Assembly (NCBI RefSeq): GCF_030908465.1
Contig: NZ_CP133078.1
Location: 1,984,001-2,048,000 of the forward strand
Length of the DNA: 64,000 bases
Source of the DNA: Anaerotignum sp. MB30-C6
GTDB lineage: Bacteria; Bacillota; Clostridia; Lachnospirales; Anaerotignaceae
Reading direction: 5' to 3'
Under the pieces are notes generated by a model. The model ran no database searches, was not told where the DNA came from, and saw only the letters and a list, made by a program, of their open reading frames with translations. Both the position numbers and the translations under genes were made by a program. Each line of letters begins with the position of its first letter. Within the stretch, counting starts at the first letter, position 1. This document shows positions 9,067-17,914 of this stretch, one piece after another.

Positions 9067-10395
9067 ATGAGAAACTTAACCGTAGGTCACCCTGCAAAAC
9101 AAATTTTTCTTTTTTCCCTTCCATTATTAATCGGAAATTTATTTCAGCAATTTTACAATATGGCTGATGCTTTTATTGTTGGTAGAGTTCTTGGCTCTCA
9201 CGCTCTGGCTGCCGTTGGCTGTACCAGCGGTTTAATTTTCCTAATCGTGGGGTTTGCCACAGGCTTAACTTCGGGTATGTCTATCATTACGGCACAGCGC
9301 TTTGGAGCAAACGATGATGAAGGTGTAAAACGAAGCTTTGCCGCATCCCTTTCCATTGGTATGGTAGTAACAATTTTTCTGACCATATTCGGTTTGCTTA
9401 TAACCCGCCCTTTATTAGTCGCATTACATACGCCAACTGAAATTTTAGAGGATGCTTATCGTTATATTATTGTAATTATTGGTTTTATCGGCACCTGTAT
9501 GCTTTTTAATTTAACCTCCAACGCCATGCGGGCAGTTGGCGACGGGAACAGCCCCCTTTTCTTTCTTATTTTCGCCTGTATCTTAAATATTGTATTGGAC
9601 TATATCTTAATTCTTCCCATGGGTATGGGCGTGCGTGGTGCCGCTGTAGCCACTGTTACTGCCCAGCTGATTTCTGGGCTATTATGTATTTTTTACATTC
9701 ATAGAAAAATCCCAATCCTACGTTTGGAGAAGGAGCATTTTAAACTACGAAAAACAGATTGGTGGCAACACCTACGCCTTGGATTGCCCATGGGCTTTCA
9801 ATCTTCTATTATCGCCATCGGTACCATCGTGGTTCAGTTTGCATTAAACAATCTTGGTTCACAGGCAGTAGCTGCTTATACTGCCGCACAAAAAATCGAT
9901 GCCTTTGGCATATTACCCCTTATGTCCTTTGGTATTGCTATGGCTACCTTCGTTGGGCAAAACCATGGGGCAAACAAGCCTGCCCGTATTCGCCAAGGTA
10001 TTTTTCAATGTAGCTTGATGTCCATTTTTTTTGCCATCTTAATGGGTTGTATTGATATCTTTTGGGGAGACTCTTTATCCGCTCTATTCCTAAAAGATAA
10101 TTTAGAGGCAATCGCCCTTTCCCACGAATATTTAATTATTAATGGTGCATGTTATTCGCTGTTGGCTTTGCTTTTTGTATTCCGATACTCTCTGCAAGGC
10201 CTAGGCTACAGCTTTGTTCCTACCCTTGCAGGGATATCAGAATTGGTTATGCGTTGTTTATCTGTGGTTATATTAGCAAAGTTTTTGGGGTTTGCTGGTG
10301 CATGTGCGTCTAATCCTTTGGCCTGGATCGGTTCATTGATTTTCCTTGTTCCTGCATTGGTTCAGGCTGTCCGCCGGATGCCAAAAACAGAATGA
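9067..10395 (+). CDS. MATE-family multidrug/metabolite exporter
   Basis: A 442-residue membrane protein with about twelve helices in two similar halves, each beginning with a pattern such as LPLLIGNLFQQFYNMADAFIVGR. This is the N-lobe signature of the NorM/DinF superfamily, here most like the clostridial MATE proteins that export drugs using Na+ or H+. I chose ATG 9067, since AGGGG lies nine bases upstream. A TTG three bases earlier is also possible. It stands alone, followed by a separately promoted YheO-type regulator that may or may not act on it. Confidence 0.92.
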   Translation: MRNLTVGHPAKQIFLFSLPLLIGNLFQQFYNMADAFIVGRVLGSHALAAVGCTSGLIFLIVGFATGLTSGMSIITAQRFGANDDEGVKRSFAASLSIGMVVTIFLTIFGLLITRPLLVALHTPTEILEDAYRYIIVIIGFIGTCMLFNLTSNAMRAVGDGNSPLFFLIFACILNIVLDYILILPMGMGVRGAAVATVTAQLISGLLCIFYIHRKIPILRLEKEHFKLRKTDWWQHLRLGLPMGFQSSIIAIGTIVVQFALNNLGSQAVAAYTAAQKIDAFGILPLMSFGIAMATFVGQNHGANKPARIRQGIFQCSLMSIFFAILMGCIDIFWGDSLSALFLKDNLEAIALSHEYLIINGACYSLLALLFVFRYSLQGLGYSFVPTLAGISELVMRCLSVVILAKFLGFAGACASNPLAWIGSLIFLVPALVQAVRRMPKTE

Positions 10396-10516
10396 AATAT
10401 TTTAATATGTTGATGAGAAATTTTGTTCACTCTCCCAATTTTTCCGGTGTTTTTATTGAATAAATGAATAATTTATTGGTAAAATGGCACTATTTATGTA
10501 AAAATCTTCATTGTAC

Positions 10517-10545
10517 TTGAAATGATACACGCTTTTCTGTATACT
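10517..10545 (+). promoter_or_regulatory. Sigma-A promoter of the YheO-type regulator
   Basis: TTGAAA (10517-10522), 17 bases, TATACT (10540-10545), followed 30 bases later by the ATG with a TTGGAGGTG ribosome site. Confidence 0.8.
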
Positions 10546-10574
10546 ATATGGTATAAAATTCTTGGAGGTGTACC

Positions 10575-11237
10575 ATGGAAAGTCCAATTTCTTCATTATC
10601 AGAGCGAGATAGAGCGACTTTATATTCATATGTAAATGTAGCTGATGGGGTTGCAGAATTTTGGGGCGACTTATGTGAAGTTGTAATACATAACCTTGAG
10701 AATATGGATAATTCCGTTATGCATATTGTTAACGGGCACCTATCTGGCAGACAGGTTGGAGCTGCTATTTCTGAAGTAACCCTGTCTTTCTTAAATCGTA
10801 TGATGGCAGAGCCGAACTTTAAACATCTTCACTATTTTGCGAAAAACAAGAGAGGTGAAAACTTTAAGGCTTCTATTTCAGCTATTGTCGGTGAGAGTGG
10901 TAATATTATCGGTCTGTTTTGTTTGAATATGTACCTTTCCAGCCCCCTCACTGCTTTAATTCAATGTATGACACCCGGGGAAAATGCAAAGCAAGAGAAC
11001 ATCTCAGAAACTTTCGTAGAAAATACAACAGAGCTTATGCTTCATGCCTTAGAGGAGGTTAAGAAATGCGTTTACAGCAACTTAGCCATATCCTCATCCA
11101 ACAAGAATAAAGAAATTGTTTCTATCCTTTACCAAAAAGGTATCTTTAACTTAAAAGACTCTGTAATTACCATTGCAGAGCATTTGGGTATTTCCAAAAA
11201 CACCGTTTACATGCATATTCGTAATATGAACAAGTAG
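10575..11237 (+). CDS. YheO-like PAS/helix-turn-helix transcriptional regulator
   Basis: A 220-residue cytoplasmic protein with the two-domain layout of the YheO/DauR family. An N-terminal PAS-like region of about 120 residues includes EVVIHNLENMDNSVMHIVNG and the closing GLFCLNMY. A C-terminal helix-turn-helix ends in VITIAEHLGISKNTVYMHIRN. Family members typically control amino acid (often D-amino acid) catabolism or transport genes. Here the neighbours are a MATE exporter upstream and a divergent acetate-type transporter downstream, so the target cannot be deduced. It is a single gene with its own promoter. Confidence 0.88.
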   Translation: MESPISSLSERDRATLYSYVNVADGVAEFWGDLCEVVIHNLENMDNSVMHIVNGHLSGRQVGAAISEVTLSFLNRMMAEPNFKHLHYFAKNKRGENFKASISAIVGESGNIIGLFCLNMYLSSPLTALIQCMTPGENAKQENISETFVENTTELMLHALEEVKKCVYSNLAISSSNKNKEIVSILYQKGIFNLKDSVITIAEHLGISKNTVYMHIRNMNK

Positions 11238-11250
11238 TCAAATAAATCGG

Positions 11251-11345
11251 CCACTCGCTAAGCGGGTGGTTTGAGTAATTCTTCCCGTAAGAGGACTTAA
11301 AACAACCACGCCTTACCTTTGCTATGCTCAGGTAAAAGCGTGGTT
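11251..11345 (+). repeat. Hairpin pair after the YheO-type gene, possibly an IS200/IS605-type end remnant
   Basis: Two strong hairpins follow the stop codon. The first is CCACTCGC-TAA-GCGGGTGG at 11251-11269. The second is AACCACGC plus TTACCT (11304-11318) pairing with AGGTAA plus GCGTGGTT (11330-11345). Neither is followed by a long T run. Subterminal hairpins of this kind mark IS200/IS605-family ends and derived small elements, but no transposase remains. A looser relative of the first hairpin lies near 18657. The assignment is inference. Confidence 0.4.
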
Positions 11346-11401
11346 TCTTTCATAAGATATATTTTTTTCTGAGTAGCGATAAAGGAACACTATCAGCCGT
11401 T

Positions 11402-11426
11402 CACCCTTACCGAGGGTGTTTTTTTA
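11402..11426 (+). terminator. Plus-strand terminator
   Basis: CACCCT/AGGGTG stem with a five-base loop and seven T. It probably ends transcription from the YheO-type gene. Confidence 0.7.
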
Positions 11427-11445
11427 TTCCGGAAAGTTAAACAAT

Positions 11446-11490
11446 AAAAAACAGCCCTTTTCCAAAATAATTGGAAAGAGGCTGTTTTTT
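11446..11490. terminator. Bidirectional terminator between YheO-type gene and acetate transporter
   Basis: AAAAACAGCC...TTTCCAA pairs with TTGGAAA...GGCTGTTTTT around an AATAA-type loop, with A and T runs on both sides, so it can work in both directions. It lies between convergent genes. Confidence 0.9.
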
Positions 11491-11551
11491 TACTTAAGGC
11501 TGATTTTATTTTTGCTTTGCAAAAACTCATAAAAGAGGCTTTTAACTAACC

Positions 11552-12121
11552 TTACATTTTCAGAATTTCTCGCTGAAACTCGTGCTTAAAAATCTGACCG
11601 ACAGAAGAATAAAATGCACTAGCACCACAGAAGATGCCTTCGTAGCCAGCTATCACTTTTATAAAGTGGCTACCTGTAAAATCTGCTAAAGCTAGTAAGA
11701 AGAACAACAGTGTCACTGAACCGAATACAATTCTCGTAATCACGTTATGCTTAAAAGTGCAAATAAACATACACATTGAAAAAATGCCCCACAGTAACAG
11801 ATAAAAGCCCATAGAAATTTCATCTGCACTCTGTACGCCACCCTGCGGTATCGCAGAGGGTAAAACCCAAATGCCTACTAATGACAACCAAAATGAACCA
11901 TAGGCAGTAAACGCAATTGCGCCAAAAGTATTGCCTATTCTGAACTCCATAATGCCGGCTATAATTTGTGCAAAACCACCTAAAAGAAGTCCCATGCTAA
12001 TAATTACTACGGATAATGAAATAATTTCTGCATTATGTAGGTTCAACAAAATTGTAGTCATGCCAAAGCCTAACAGGCCAAGAGGCGCCGGGTTGGCTAC
12101 ATTGCTTGCGTGGTTACTCAT
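11552..12121 (-). CDS. Acetate/succinate transporter of the AceTr (GPR1/FUN34/YaaH) family
   Basis: A 189-residue membrane protein with six hydrophobic helices. The family hallmark NPAPLGLLGFGMTT lies at residues 10-23, and the QIIAGIMEFRIGNTFGAIAF stretch in the middle is equally characteristic. SatP/YaaH proteins move acetate and succinate with protons or act as channels. In an anaerobe this suits uptake or release of fermentation acids. It is a single gene with an AGGAGGA ribosome site, ending at a bidirectional terminator. Confidence 0.93.
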   Translation of the reverse strand: MSNHASNVANPAPLGLLGFGMTTILLNLHNAEIISLSVVIISMGLLLGGFAQIIAGIMEFRIGNTFGAIAFTAYGSFWLSLVGIWVLPSAIPQGGVQSADEISMGFYLLLWGIFSMCMFICTFKHNVITRIVFGSVTLLFFLLALADFTGSHFIKVIAGYEGIFCGASAFYSSVGQIFKHEFQREILKM

Positions 12122-12230
12122 AAGTTATTTTCCTCCTAATATTCACTTTTTTCCACTTCTCACTATGTTCTTTTTTACAACCCAAATTGTACGAATCCGG
12201 GTTGTATTGAAAACGGACTTCTGTTGTACC

Positions 12231-12965
12231 TCAAAGCTCAATCTTATTCAGTTTTAGAAACTCTATATCCTCCTTATTTAATTCAGCCTTTTTTATTAAA
12301 TCAAGACGCTTTGCTGCAGTACGCAGAAGTGCCTGTTCCCTACGCCATCTTTCAATATTTCCGTGGTGGCCGCTTAACAAAACTGGCGGCACCTGTCTTT
12401 CCATAAAAACAGGAGGTCTTGTGTACTGGGGGTATTCCAAAAGGCCTTCTGAAAAACTTTCGTCTTCGAAGGAAGCTTCCTTACCAAGAACCCCAGGCAT
12501 CAAACGTGAAATAGCGTCAATCATTGTGATTGCTGCCAACTCACCACCCGTTAATACAAAGTCCCCTAATGATATTTCATCGGTAACAATTTCCTCAATT
12601 ACCCGTTCATCTACGCCTTCATAATGACCGCACAAAAAGACCAAGCTTTCTTCCTTAGCCAATTCTTCCGCCATACGCTGGGTAAAAGGCTTGCCTTGGG
12701 GCGTCATGTAAAGAACCCGTGCCTTACCCGCCTTTGGCAATATGCTTTGATAGGCGTCATAAATGGGCTGTGGCTGCATAACCATACCTGCCCCACCACC
12801 ATAAGGATAATCATCCACCTGTAAATGTTTGTTATTGGAAAAATCTCTGATATTAATGGCTTGTACACAAACAAAGCCATCTCTTTGGGCTCTGCCTAAA
12901 ATGCTGTGGGAAAGGGTTTCCTTAATCATTTCAGGAAAAAGCGTCAAAACAAAAAAGTTTTTCAT
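12231..12965 (-). CDS. trmD: tRNA (guanine-37-N1)-methyltransferase
   Basis: A 244-residue SPOUT-fold enzyme that puts the N1 methyl group on G37 of tRNAs reading CNN codons, preventing +1 frameshifts. Family motifs are [15 protein letters not shown] [19 protein letters not shown], the trefoil-knot segment [12 protein letters not shown] and [16 protein letters not shown]. The start ATG follows the rimM stop without a gap, so the two are coupled. It is the last gene of the ylxM-ffh-rpsP-khpA-rimM-trmD operon. The rplS gene that often follows trmD is not here. Confidence 0.97.
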   Translation of the reverse strand: MKNFFVLTLFPEMIKETLSHSILGRAQRDGFVCVQAINIRDFSNNKHLQVDDYPYGGGAGMVMQPQPIYDAYQSILPKAGKARVLYMTPQGKPFTQRMAEELAKEESLVFLCGHYEGVDERVIEEIVTDEISLGDFVLTGGELAAITMIDAISRLMPGVLGKEASFEDESFSEGLLEYPQYTRPPVFMERQVPPVLLSGHHGNIERWRREQALLRTAAKRLDLIKKAELNKEDIEFLKLNKIEL

Positions 12966-13475
12966 TTATCTCAACCCTTCCAAAAGTGTTACTGTCATCG
13001 TGCCCTCTTCCAAATCCACTTTCTTAATGCAATCTTTGATTGCAGGGATTAAAAGCTCCTTCTCTTCAGGGCCTTTTTGCACCGCATATACGTCGTTTGC
13101 ACCTGTTACATAGATTTTGGTAAGCTCTCCAAGCTCCTCCCCATCATCTGTAATAACTTTTAAACCATACAAATCTCTTGCATAGTACTCATCCTCCTCC
13201 AGAGGAATGGCCAAGGAATCGGGAATTAAAATTGTTCCTTTTTTATAAAGCTCCGCCACATTAATATCTGTTATTTCTTTTACGGTTAGTAACACAAACT
13301 GCTTATGATATGCTACTTTTTGTATATGAAAGGTTTCTCTCTTCCCTCTGTTTTCCACGATAATTTCTTTTAAGCGTTCAAATCTGGTTGGATCTTGCGT
13401 TGTTGGAAATACACGCATCGTCCCTCGAATTCCATGAGTACCAGTGATTTTTCCTATCTCAAAATACTGTTCCAT
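12966..13475 (-). CDS. rimM: 16S rRNA processing protein RimM
   Basis: A 169-residue ribosome maturation factor that binds protein S19 and helps assemble the 30S head. Residues 1-90 form the RimM beta-barrel (EIGKITGTHGIRGTMRVFP), and a PRC-barrel domain follows (YYARDLYGLKVITDDGEELG). I start it at ATG 13475, which has CGAGGTG six bases upstream and gives the normal family length. The open frame extends 26 codons further, but those codons resemble no RimM. It directly precedes trmD. Confidence 0.95.
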   Translation of the reverse strand: MEQYFEIGKITGTHGIRGTMRVFPTTQDPTRFERLKEIIVENRGKRETFHIQKVAYHKQFVLLTVKEITDINVAELYKKGTILIPDSLAIPLEEDEYYARDLYGLKVITDDGEELGELTKIYVTGANDVYAVQKGPEEKELLIPAIKDCIKKVDLEEGTMTVTLLEGLR

Positions 13476-13654
13476 AAACACCTCGAAATAAATAAATTTA
13501 TTCAAACATGAAAATAAGGCAGGGTCATCACCAGCCGTAATTGTAATTTTCACAAAAAGGCTTTGGTCAGAAGTCCCTGTCTAGATATTATCCCCAAAGA
13601 GGGAATAATCTATCTGCTATTTCCTTATCTTTCAAAAAAACTGCACTTTTTACA

Positions 13655-13681
13655 AAAGGCGTAGACATTGTCTACGCCTTT
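13655..13681 (-). promoter_or_regulatory. Perfect hairpin inside the rpsP-trmD operon
   Basis: AAAGGCGTAGACA (13655-13667) is an exact inverted repeat of 13669-13681. On the minus strand it follows khpA and precedes rimM, with only TTTTG after it, so partial termination or RNA processing is more likely than a full stop. Confidence 0.6.
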
Positions 13682-13709
13682 ATTTGCCCTAATGAATCAG
13701 GGTAAATTT

Positions 13710-13946
13710 TCATTGAATGATTTCAACAATAATTTTTTTATCCTCATGTACGCCGGATGCTTTCACCAGAGTACGAATTGCTTTTGCAATTCTTCCCTGT
13801 TTCCCGATAACCTTGCCCATATCTTCAGGGGCTACCTTCAATTCCAGTACTAATGCACGGTCATTTTCCGTTTCAGTTACCTGAACCTTTTCCGGCTGGT
13901 CCACAAGATTCTTTGCAATGACTTCTAATAATTCTTTCATAGTCAA
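13710..13946 (-). CDS. khpA: KH-domain RNA-binding protein KhpA
   Basis: A 78-residue protein that is a single KH domain, with the GxxG-type loop in KVIGKQGRIAKAIRTLV (GKQG). KhpA forms a complex with KhpB/Jag in Firmicutes, binds many RNAs and affects cell division and elongation. Position between rpsP and rimM is the conserved one. It starts 16 bases after rpsP with a GGAGG-like GGCGGGAGG site. Confidence 0.95.
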   Translation of the reverse strand: MTMKELLEVIAKNLVDQPEKVQVTETENDRALVLELKVAPEDMGKVIGKQGRIAKAIRTLVKASGVHEDKKIIVEIIQ

Positions 13947-13962
13947 GCCTCCCGCCTTCGGA

Positions 13963-14211
13963 TTATTCGCCGATTACGCCAGCTTTTTTCAGCAGAGCCT
14001 TTGCAGTTTCGGAAGGCTGTGCGCCAGTGTTAAGCCATTTGCTAGCTGCTTCTGCGTCAACCTTCAGAACAACGGGTTCCTTTGTAGGATCGTAGTAACC
14101 AATCTCTTCGATGGACTTACCGTTTCTGGATGTTCTGGAATCCGCAACAACGATTCTATAGAAAGGAGCCTTCTTCGCACCCAATCTTTTCAGTCTGATT
14201 CTTACTGCCAT
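13963..14211 (-). CDS. rpsP: 30S ribosomal protein S16
   Basis: An 82-residue ribosomal protein with the N-terminal signature [20 protein letters not shown] and the usual [22 protein letters not shown]. It binds 16S rRNA early in 30S assembly. It has a strong AGGAGGTGA ribosome site and lies between ffh and khpA. Confidence 0.98.
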   Translation of the reverse strand: MAVRIRLKRLGAKKAPFYRIVVADSRTSRNGKSIEEIGYYDPTKEPVVLKVDAEAASKWLNTGAQPSETAKALLKKAGVIGE

Positions 14212-14281
14212 GTCATTTCACCTCCTAAAAAATTAAAACTATTGTATAACAGATAGTGTTTCAAACGCACGATCTGTTACT

Positions 14282-15622
14282 TTATCGGAAAAAAGGAAGT
14301 TTTCCTTTCTTACCCTTTTGCATGTTGTTCATCTGCTTCATCATTTTTTTCATTTCTTCAAACTGTTTCAGCAGACGATTCACCTCAGCAATGCTTCTCC
14401 CGCATCCATTGGCAATACGTTTTTTTCTTGGGCCATTCAGTAAGGAGGGGTTTCCCCGCTCCTCCTTGGTCATAGACTGGATAATGGCTTCTACTTTCAC
14501 CATTTCCTTTGAGGGGTCAACACCATCCATAGCCTTTTCCAAATTAAGCCCATTCAACCCTGGAATCATCCCCATTAAGTCTTTCAGAGGGCCCATCTTT
14601 TTAATTTGCTGCATCTGAACAAGGAAGTCTTCTAAAGTAAATTCGTTGGAGCGCATTTTCTTTTGCATCTCCATTGCTTCCTGCTCGTCAATATTTTGCT
14701 GCACCTTGTCAATCAGAGAGAGGACATCCCCCATCCCTAATATTCTGGAAGCCATTCGGTCAGGGAAGAAGGGCTCAAGGTCTTCCATTTTTTCGCCCAT
14801 ACCGATATATTTAATTGGCTTGTTGGTCACACTTCTGACAGAAAGAGCGGCACCGCCTCTGGCATCACCGTCTAACTTGGTCATAATAATACCATCTACA
14901 CCTAATTGGCTATCAAAACTACCTGCTACGGTTACGGCATCTTGACCGGTCATAGCGTCCACCACCAAAAGAACTTCCTGTGGTCTTACAGTTGTCTTAA
15001 TGTCTTGCAGTTCTTGCATCAACTCTTCATTAATATGCAAGCGTCCTGCGGTATCGATCAGAACCACATCATGATGTTGCTCTGCCGCATATTCTAAAGC
15101 TTTTCTTGATATTTCAACGGGATTTACTTCGGTGCCCATTTCGAAAACAGGGATACCATAGTTTTTGCCTACCACCTGTAACTGCTTGATTGCGGCTGGA
15201 CGATAAATGTCACAAGCTACCAAAAGGGGGTTTCTGCCCTGCTTTCTAAGCTGGCCTGCTAATTTACCGCTACTGGTGGTTTTACCTGCACCCTGCAGGC
15301 CTACCATCATATATACTGTGGGTGGACGGTTAGAGTAAGTTAATCTACTCTGGGTGCTACCCATCAAAGAAATTAATTCTTCATTAACGATTTTAATGAC
15401 CTGTTGACCTGGGTTTAATCCCTCTAATACTTCAACGCCAACGGCACGCTCTGTAACCTTTTTAATAAAATCCTTGACAATCTTAAAGTTTACGTCTGCT
15501 TCCAAAAGTGCAATTTTCACTTCTCGCATCGCAACCTTTACGTCATCCTCGGTTAAAACGCCTTTCCCGCGGAGTTGTTTGAATACTTCCTGCAGCTTAA
15601 CGGAAAGATTTTCAAATGCCAT
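14282..15622 (-). CDS. ffh: Signal recognition particle GTPase Ffh
   Basis: A 446-residue SRP54 protein that, with 4.5S/scRNA, targets nascent membrane and secreted proteins to FtsY and SecYEG. Order: N helical bundle (1-85), G domain with GLQGAGKTTSSGKLA (near 107), DTAGRLHIN and TKLDGDARGG, then a methionine-rich M domain (from about 300, with many MQ/MKKM stretches) that binds signal peptides and RNA. Length is normal. It lies directly after ylxM. Confidence 0.98.
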   Translation of the reverse strand: MAFENLSVKLQEVFKQLRGKGVLTEDDVKVAMREVKIALLEADVNFKIVKDFIKKVTERAVGVEVLEGLNPGQQVIKIVNEELISLMGSTQSRLTYSNRPPTVYMMVGLQGAGKTTSSGKLAGQLRKQGRNPLLVACDIYRPAAIKQLQVVGKNYGIPVFEMGTEVNPVEISRKALEYAAEQHHDVVLIDTAGRLHINEELMQELQDIKTTVRPQEVLLVVDAMTGQDAVTVAGSFDSQLGVDGIIMTKLDGDARGGAALSVRSVTNKPIKYIGMGEKMEDLEPFFPDRMASRILGMGDVLSLIDKVQQNIDEQEAMEMQKKMRSNEFTLEDFLVQMQQIKKMGPLKDLMGMIPGLNGLNLEKAMDGVDPSKEMVKVEAIIQSMTKEERGNPSLLNGPRKKRIANGCGRSIAEVNRLLKQFEEMKKMMKQMNNMQKGKKGKLPFFR

Positions 15623-15637
15623 AGAGCACCCTCCTAT

Positions 15638-15994
15638 CTAGGATAATATTGCGTCTGCAATTTTCTTCATTGTGGTAATGGCTTGTGTTGTTTCTTTGCT
15701 GATTTCTCCTGTTCCAATTTCATCAAGGATACTTTTCATTTCTCGAACAGCCCTTTGCTGTTCTTGAAAACGCTCTACCAAACGAAGCTTTTCTTCATAT
15801 CCGATTAATATTTTTTCTGTACGCTTTAATTGATCTCGCACAGCCTGACGGCTGATTGAGAGTTCTTCTCCGATTTCAGAAAGTGAAAGATCATTCTGAT
15901 AATGCATCTCGAACACTTGCTTTTGCTTTTCTGTCAAAAGCTCGCCGTAAAAATCATAGAGCAAAGTCAGCTTTAAAATTTCAACCATCTTCAT
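15638..15994 (-). CDS. ylxM: YlxM-family HTH protein linked to the SRP
   Basis: A 118-residue helical protein with a sigma-70 region 4-like helix-turn-helix (LSLSEIGEELSISRQAVRDQLKR, residues about 34-56). YlxM homologues are encoded just upstream of ffh and are reported to modulate SRP function. The protein starts with ATG 15994 and GGGGGAA upstream and is the first gene of its operon. Confidence 0.92.
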   Translation of the reverse strand: MKMVEILKLTLLYDFYGELLTEKQKQVFEMHYQNDLSLSEIGEELSISRQAVRDQLKRTEKILIGYEEKLRLVERFQEQQRAVREMKSILDEIGTGEISKETTQAITTMKKIADAILS

Positions 15995-16034
15995 TCCCCC
16001 TGTAAAGTAAAATCACTTTACAACTACCTGAATA

Positions 16035-16063
16035 ATCATACTAAAAAAAAATCAGGCTGTCAA
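16035..16063 (-). promoter_or_regulatory. Sigma-A promoter of the ylxM-ffh-trmD operon
   Basis: On the minus strand TTGACA (16063-16058), 17 bases, TATGAT (16040-16035). The -35 box and spacer overlap the terminator of the upstream phosphatase gene. Confidence 0.85.
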
Positions 16064-16092
16064 GTACTTTTCCTTTACAGACTGATTTTTTT
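16044..16092 (-). terminator. Terminator of the histidine phosphatase gene
   Basis: On the minus strand AAATCAGTCTGT pairs with ACAGCCTGATTT, followed by nine T. It shares sequence with the next operon's promoter. Confidence 0.85.
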
Positions 16093-16097
16093 TTAAA

Positions 16098-16694
16098 CTA
16101 TATAACAGGACAGTTGATTTTCTCAATTGTTGTTTTTTTATCGGAAATTAAAACCGAACTGTAACAGCCTTGTTCAGAAAAAAATCTCCAAAACCCATCG
16201 GGTCCAGCTCCTGTTAAGTAGCAAAGCATGGCACTCATTGGGCCGTTGTGGGAAACAATAACCACTGTTTTCCCTTTGTTATCACGGATTACTTTTTCCA
16301 ATCCTTCTGTTACCCTTTGATAAAAATCTTGAAAAGCCTCTCCATTAGGCAAAGAGCTAGTTTTCCACTCCTTTAGCCAAAGGTCCAATTCTTCATTATG
16401 ATTTTCTCGTATGTAAGACCCTTCTTTATCTTCCCAATCACCGAAAAACAACTCCCGAAAGGAGCTATCCTTTGCTACTTCTACCTTTTTGTCGGAAGCA
16501 ATAATCTCGGCTGTATGTACTGCACGCAGCAAATCACTTGCGTAAATTTTATCGTACTCAATGGTATTGAAGAAATTTTTTAAATTCATGGCCTGCGCAA
16601 TTCCCTTTTCATTGATATCACAGTCAGTCCATCCATAAAACATTCCCCGCAAATTCCAGTCTGTTTCACCATGGCGCACTAAATAAACTTTCAT
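16098..16694 (-). CDS. Histidine phosphatase family protein (phosphoglycerate-mutase-like)
   Basis: A 198-residue cytoplasmic enzyme of histidine phosphatase branch 1. The phosphorylated histidine lies in VYLVRHGETDWN (residues 3-14) and the second catalytic histidine in VVIVSHNGPMSAML. The general acid glutamate is in FRELFFGDWEDKE. Members include GpmB-like phosphatases and the CobC alpha-ribazole phosphatase. No cobalamin genes are near, so the substrate is open. It is a single gene just upstream of the ylxM operon and is transcribed in the same direction. Confidence 0.9.
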   Translation of the reverse strand: MKVYLVRHGETDWNLRGMFYGWTDCDINEKGIAQAMNLKNFFNTIEYDKIYASDLLRAVHTAEIIASDKKVEVAKDSSFRELFFGDWEDKEGSYIRENHNEELDLWLKEWKTSSLPNGEAFQDFYQRVTEGLEKVIRDNKGKTVVIVSHNGPMSAMLCYLTGAGPDGFWRFFSEQGCYSSVLISDKKTTIEKINCPVI

Positions 16695-16902
16695 AAATAA
16701 ATCACCCCACTTCTATTCTACGCTAAAGCAGCTTATCCTAGGAAAAAATTTAAAGTAAATATTGTTTTACTTTTAAATCATTGGGTACAATCTTTTCACT
16801 TGTGTTTTTTCATCCACCTTAGACAAATAATATACACCAATCCTTCGATTTTGTAAACACGGTATAAAAAACCACTTTATTTTTTCAGTGAACAAAAGAA
16901 AG

Positions 16903-16940
16903 GCGGGCGCCCTTTTATGAAAACATAAAAAGATGCCCGC
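16903..16940 (-). terminator. Terminator of the DUF1540 gene
   Basis: On the minus strand GCGGGCATCTTTTTATG pairs with CATAAAAGGGCGCCCGC across a TTTT loop, followed by CTTTCTTTTG. Confidence 0.8.
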
Positions 16941-16962
16941 TATCAAAAAATAACCGGTTATC

Positions 16963-17124
16963 TTACTTTAAATTGAAAGATTTACAGTCAGTACACTGAT
17001 CCATTGAAGGATTGGTTTCATGAGTACCTACCTGAATCGCATCAAGGGTACAGTAGTTTTTTGTGTTGTGATGATGTCTACATTGCTCAACTGTACATCT
17101 AATACATTCGTTACACTTTTCCAT
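16963..17124 (-). CDS. Small cysteine-rich DUF1540 protein
   Basis: A 53-residue protein with seven cysteines arranged as CxxCIRCTVEQC, then HHHNTKNYCTLDAIQVG and CTDCKSF. This spacing is that of the DUF1540 family of small putative metal-binding proteins common in spore-forming Firmicutes. No function is established. The start at ATG 17124 is chosen because GGAGGG lies eight bases upstream; the frame stays open further but without a ribosome site. Single gene with its own terminator. Confidence 0.88.
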   Translation of the reverse strand: MEKCNECIRCTVEQCRHHHNTKNYCTLDAIQVGTHETNPSMDQCTDCKSFNLK

Positions 17125-17213
17125 GTTGTTTCCCTCCTTTGTTTTGGTTTCAATCTTATTGTGTCCCATCATAATAAAAATATTACTGTAATATAGATGT
17201 TTTTTTTAGAAAA

Positions 17214-17246
17214 AATGGTATCTATGAAATTCACAGATACCATTAA
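17214..17246 (-). terminator. Terminator of the HD-domain gene
   Basis: On the minus strand GGTATCTGTGA pairs with TCATAGATACC around ATT, followed by ATTTTTTCT. Confidence 0.75.
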
Positions 17247-17353
17247 AAGTCAATTTTATTGTTCAAATTCATCATAGGTTAAGCCAGTCTAACATCATAG
17301 TCTTATTTTCGAGAATTGTTTGAAAGAAAATACACTACAACTTCAAAAAACCA

Positions 17354-17914
17354 TTAGTATCTTGGATCAGCCTTCATGGCTTCCAAAGTTCTCATCAATA
17401 AATCATCTAATTCCCAACCTAGCTGCTCTGCGCCTCGTCTAATTGTATCTCTGCTGCAGCCTGCTGCAAAAGCCTTGTCTTTGAATTTTTTCTTTAATGA
17501 CTTAAGTTCCATATCCTGCACACTTTTAGAAGGACGCATTAAAGCTGCTGCCCCAATCAAACCTGTTAATTCATCCACAGCAAAAAGGACCTTTTCCATT
17601 TCATGGGTAGGTTCTATATCACAGCAAATTCCGTAACCATGGCTGGCTACTGCATGAATCAATCTCTCGTCCAAATCATGTTCCTTCATTATCTCCTGAC
17701 ATTTTATGCAATGCTCATCTGGATACATTTCAAAGTCTAAGTCGTGTAGCAAGCCTACGTTGCCCCAGAACTCTTCTTCACCACCATAGCCAAGTTCTTT
17801 TGCGAAATAACGCATTACACTTTCCACAGTTTCACTGTGGTGAAGATGAAAAGATTCTTTGTTATATTTTGTTAGTATTTCCCAAGCTTCATCTCTTGTT
17901 ATTTGTCTTGCCAT
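17354..17914 (-). CDS. HD-superfamily hydrolase
   Basis: A 186-residue protein of the HD metal-dependent phosphohydrolase superfamily. Likely metal ligands are H32/H33-type residues in FHLHHSETVESVM, the HD pair in GLLHDLDFE, and H in HAVASHGYG. A clostridial group with this layout is annotated only as HDIG/HD domain hydrolase. The substrate is unknown. ATG 17914 with AAGGGGAA upstream gives the best start, although the frame is open 12 codons further. It is divergent from luxS. Confidence 0.85.
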   Translation of the reverse strand: MARQITRDEAWEILTKYNKESFHLHHSETVESVMRYFAKELGYGGEEEFWGNVGLLHDLDFEMYPDEHCIKCQEIMKEHDLDERLIHAVASHGYGICCDIEPTHEMEKVLFAVDELTGLIGAAALMRPSKSVQDMELKSLKKKFKDKAFAAGCSRDTIRRGAEQLGWELDDLLMRTLEAMKADPRY

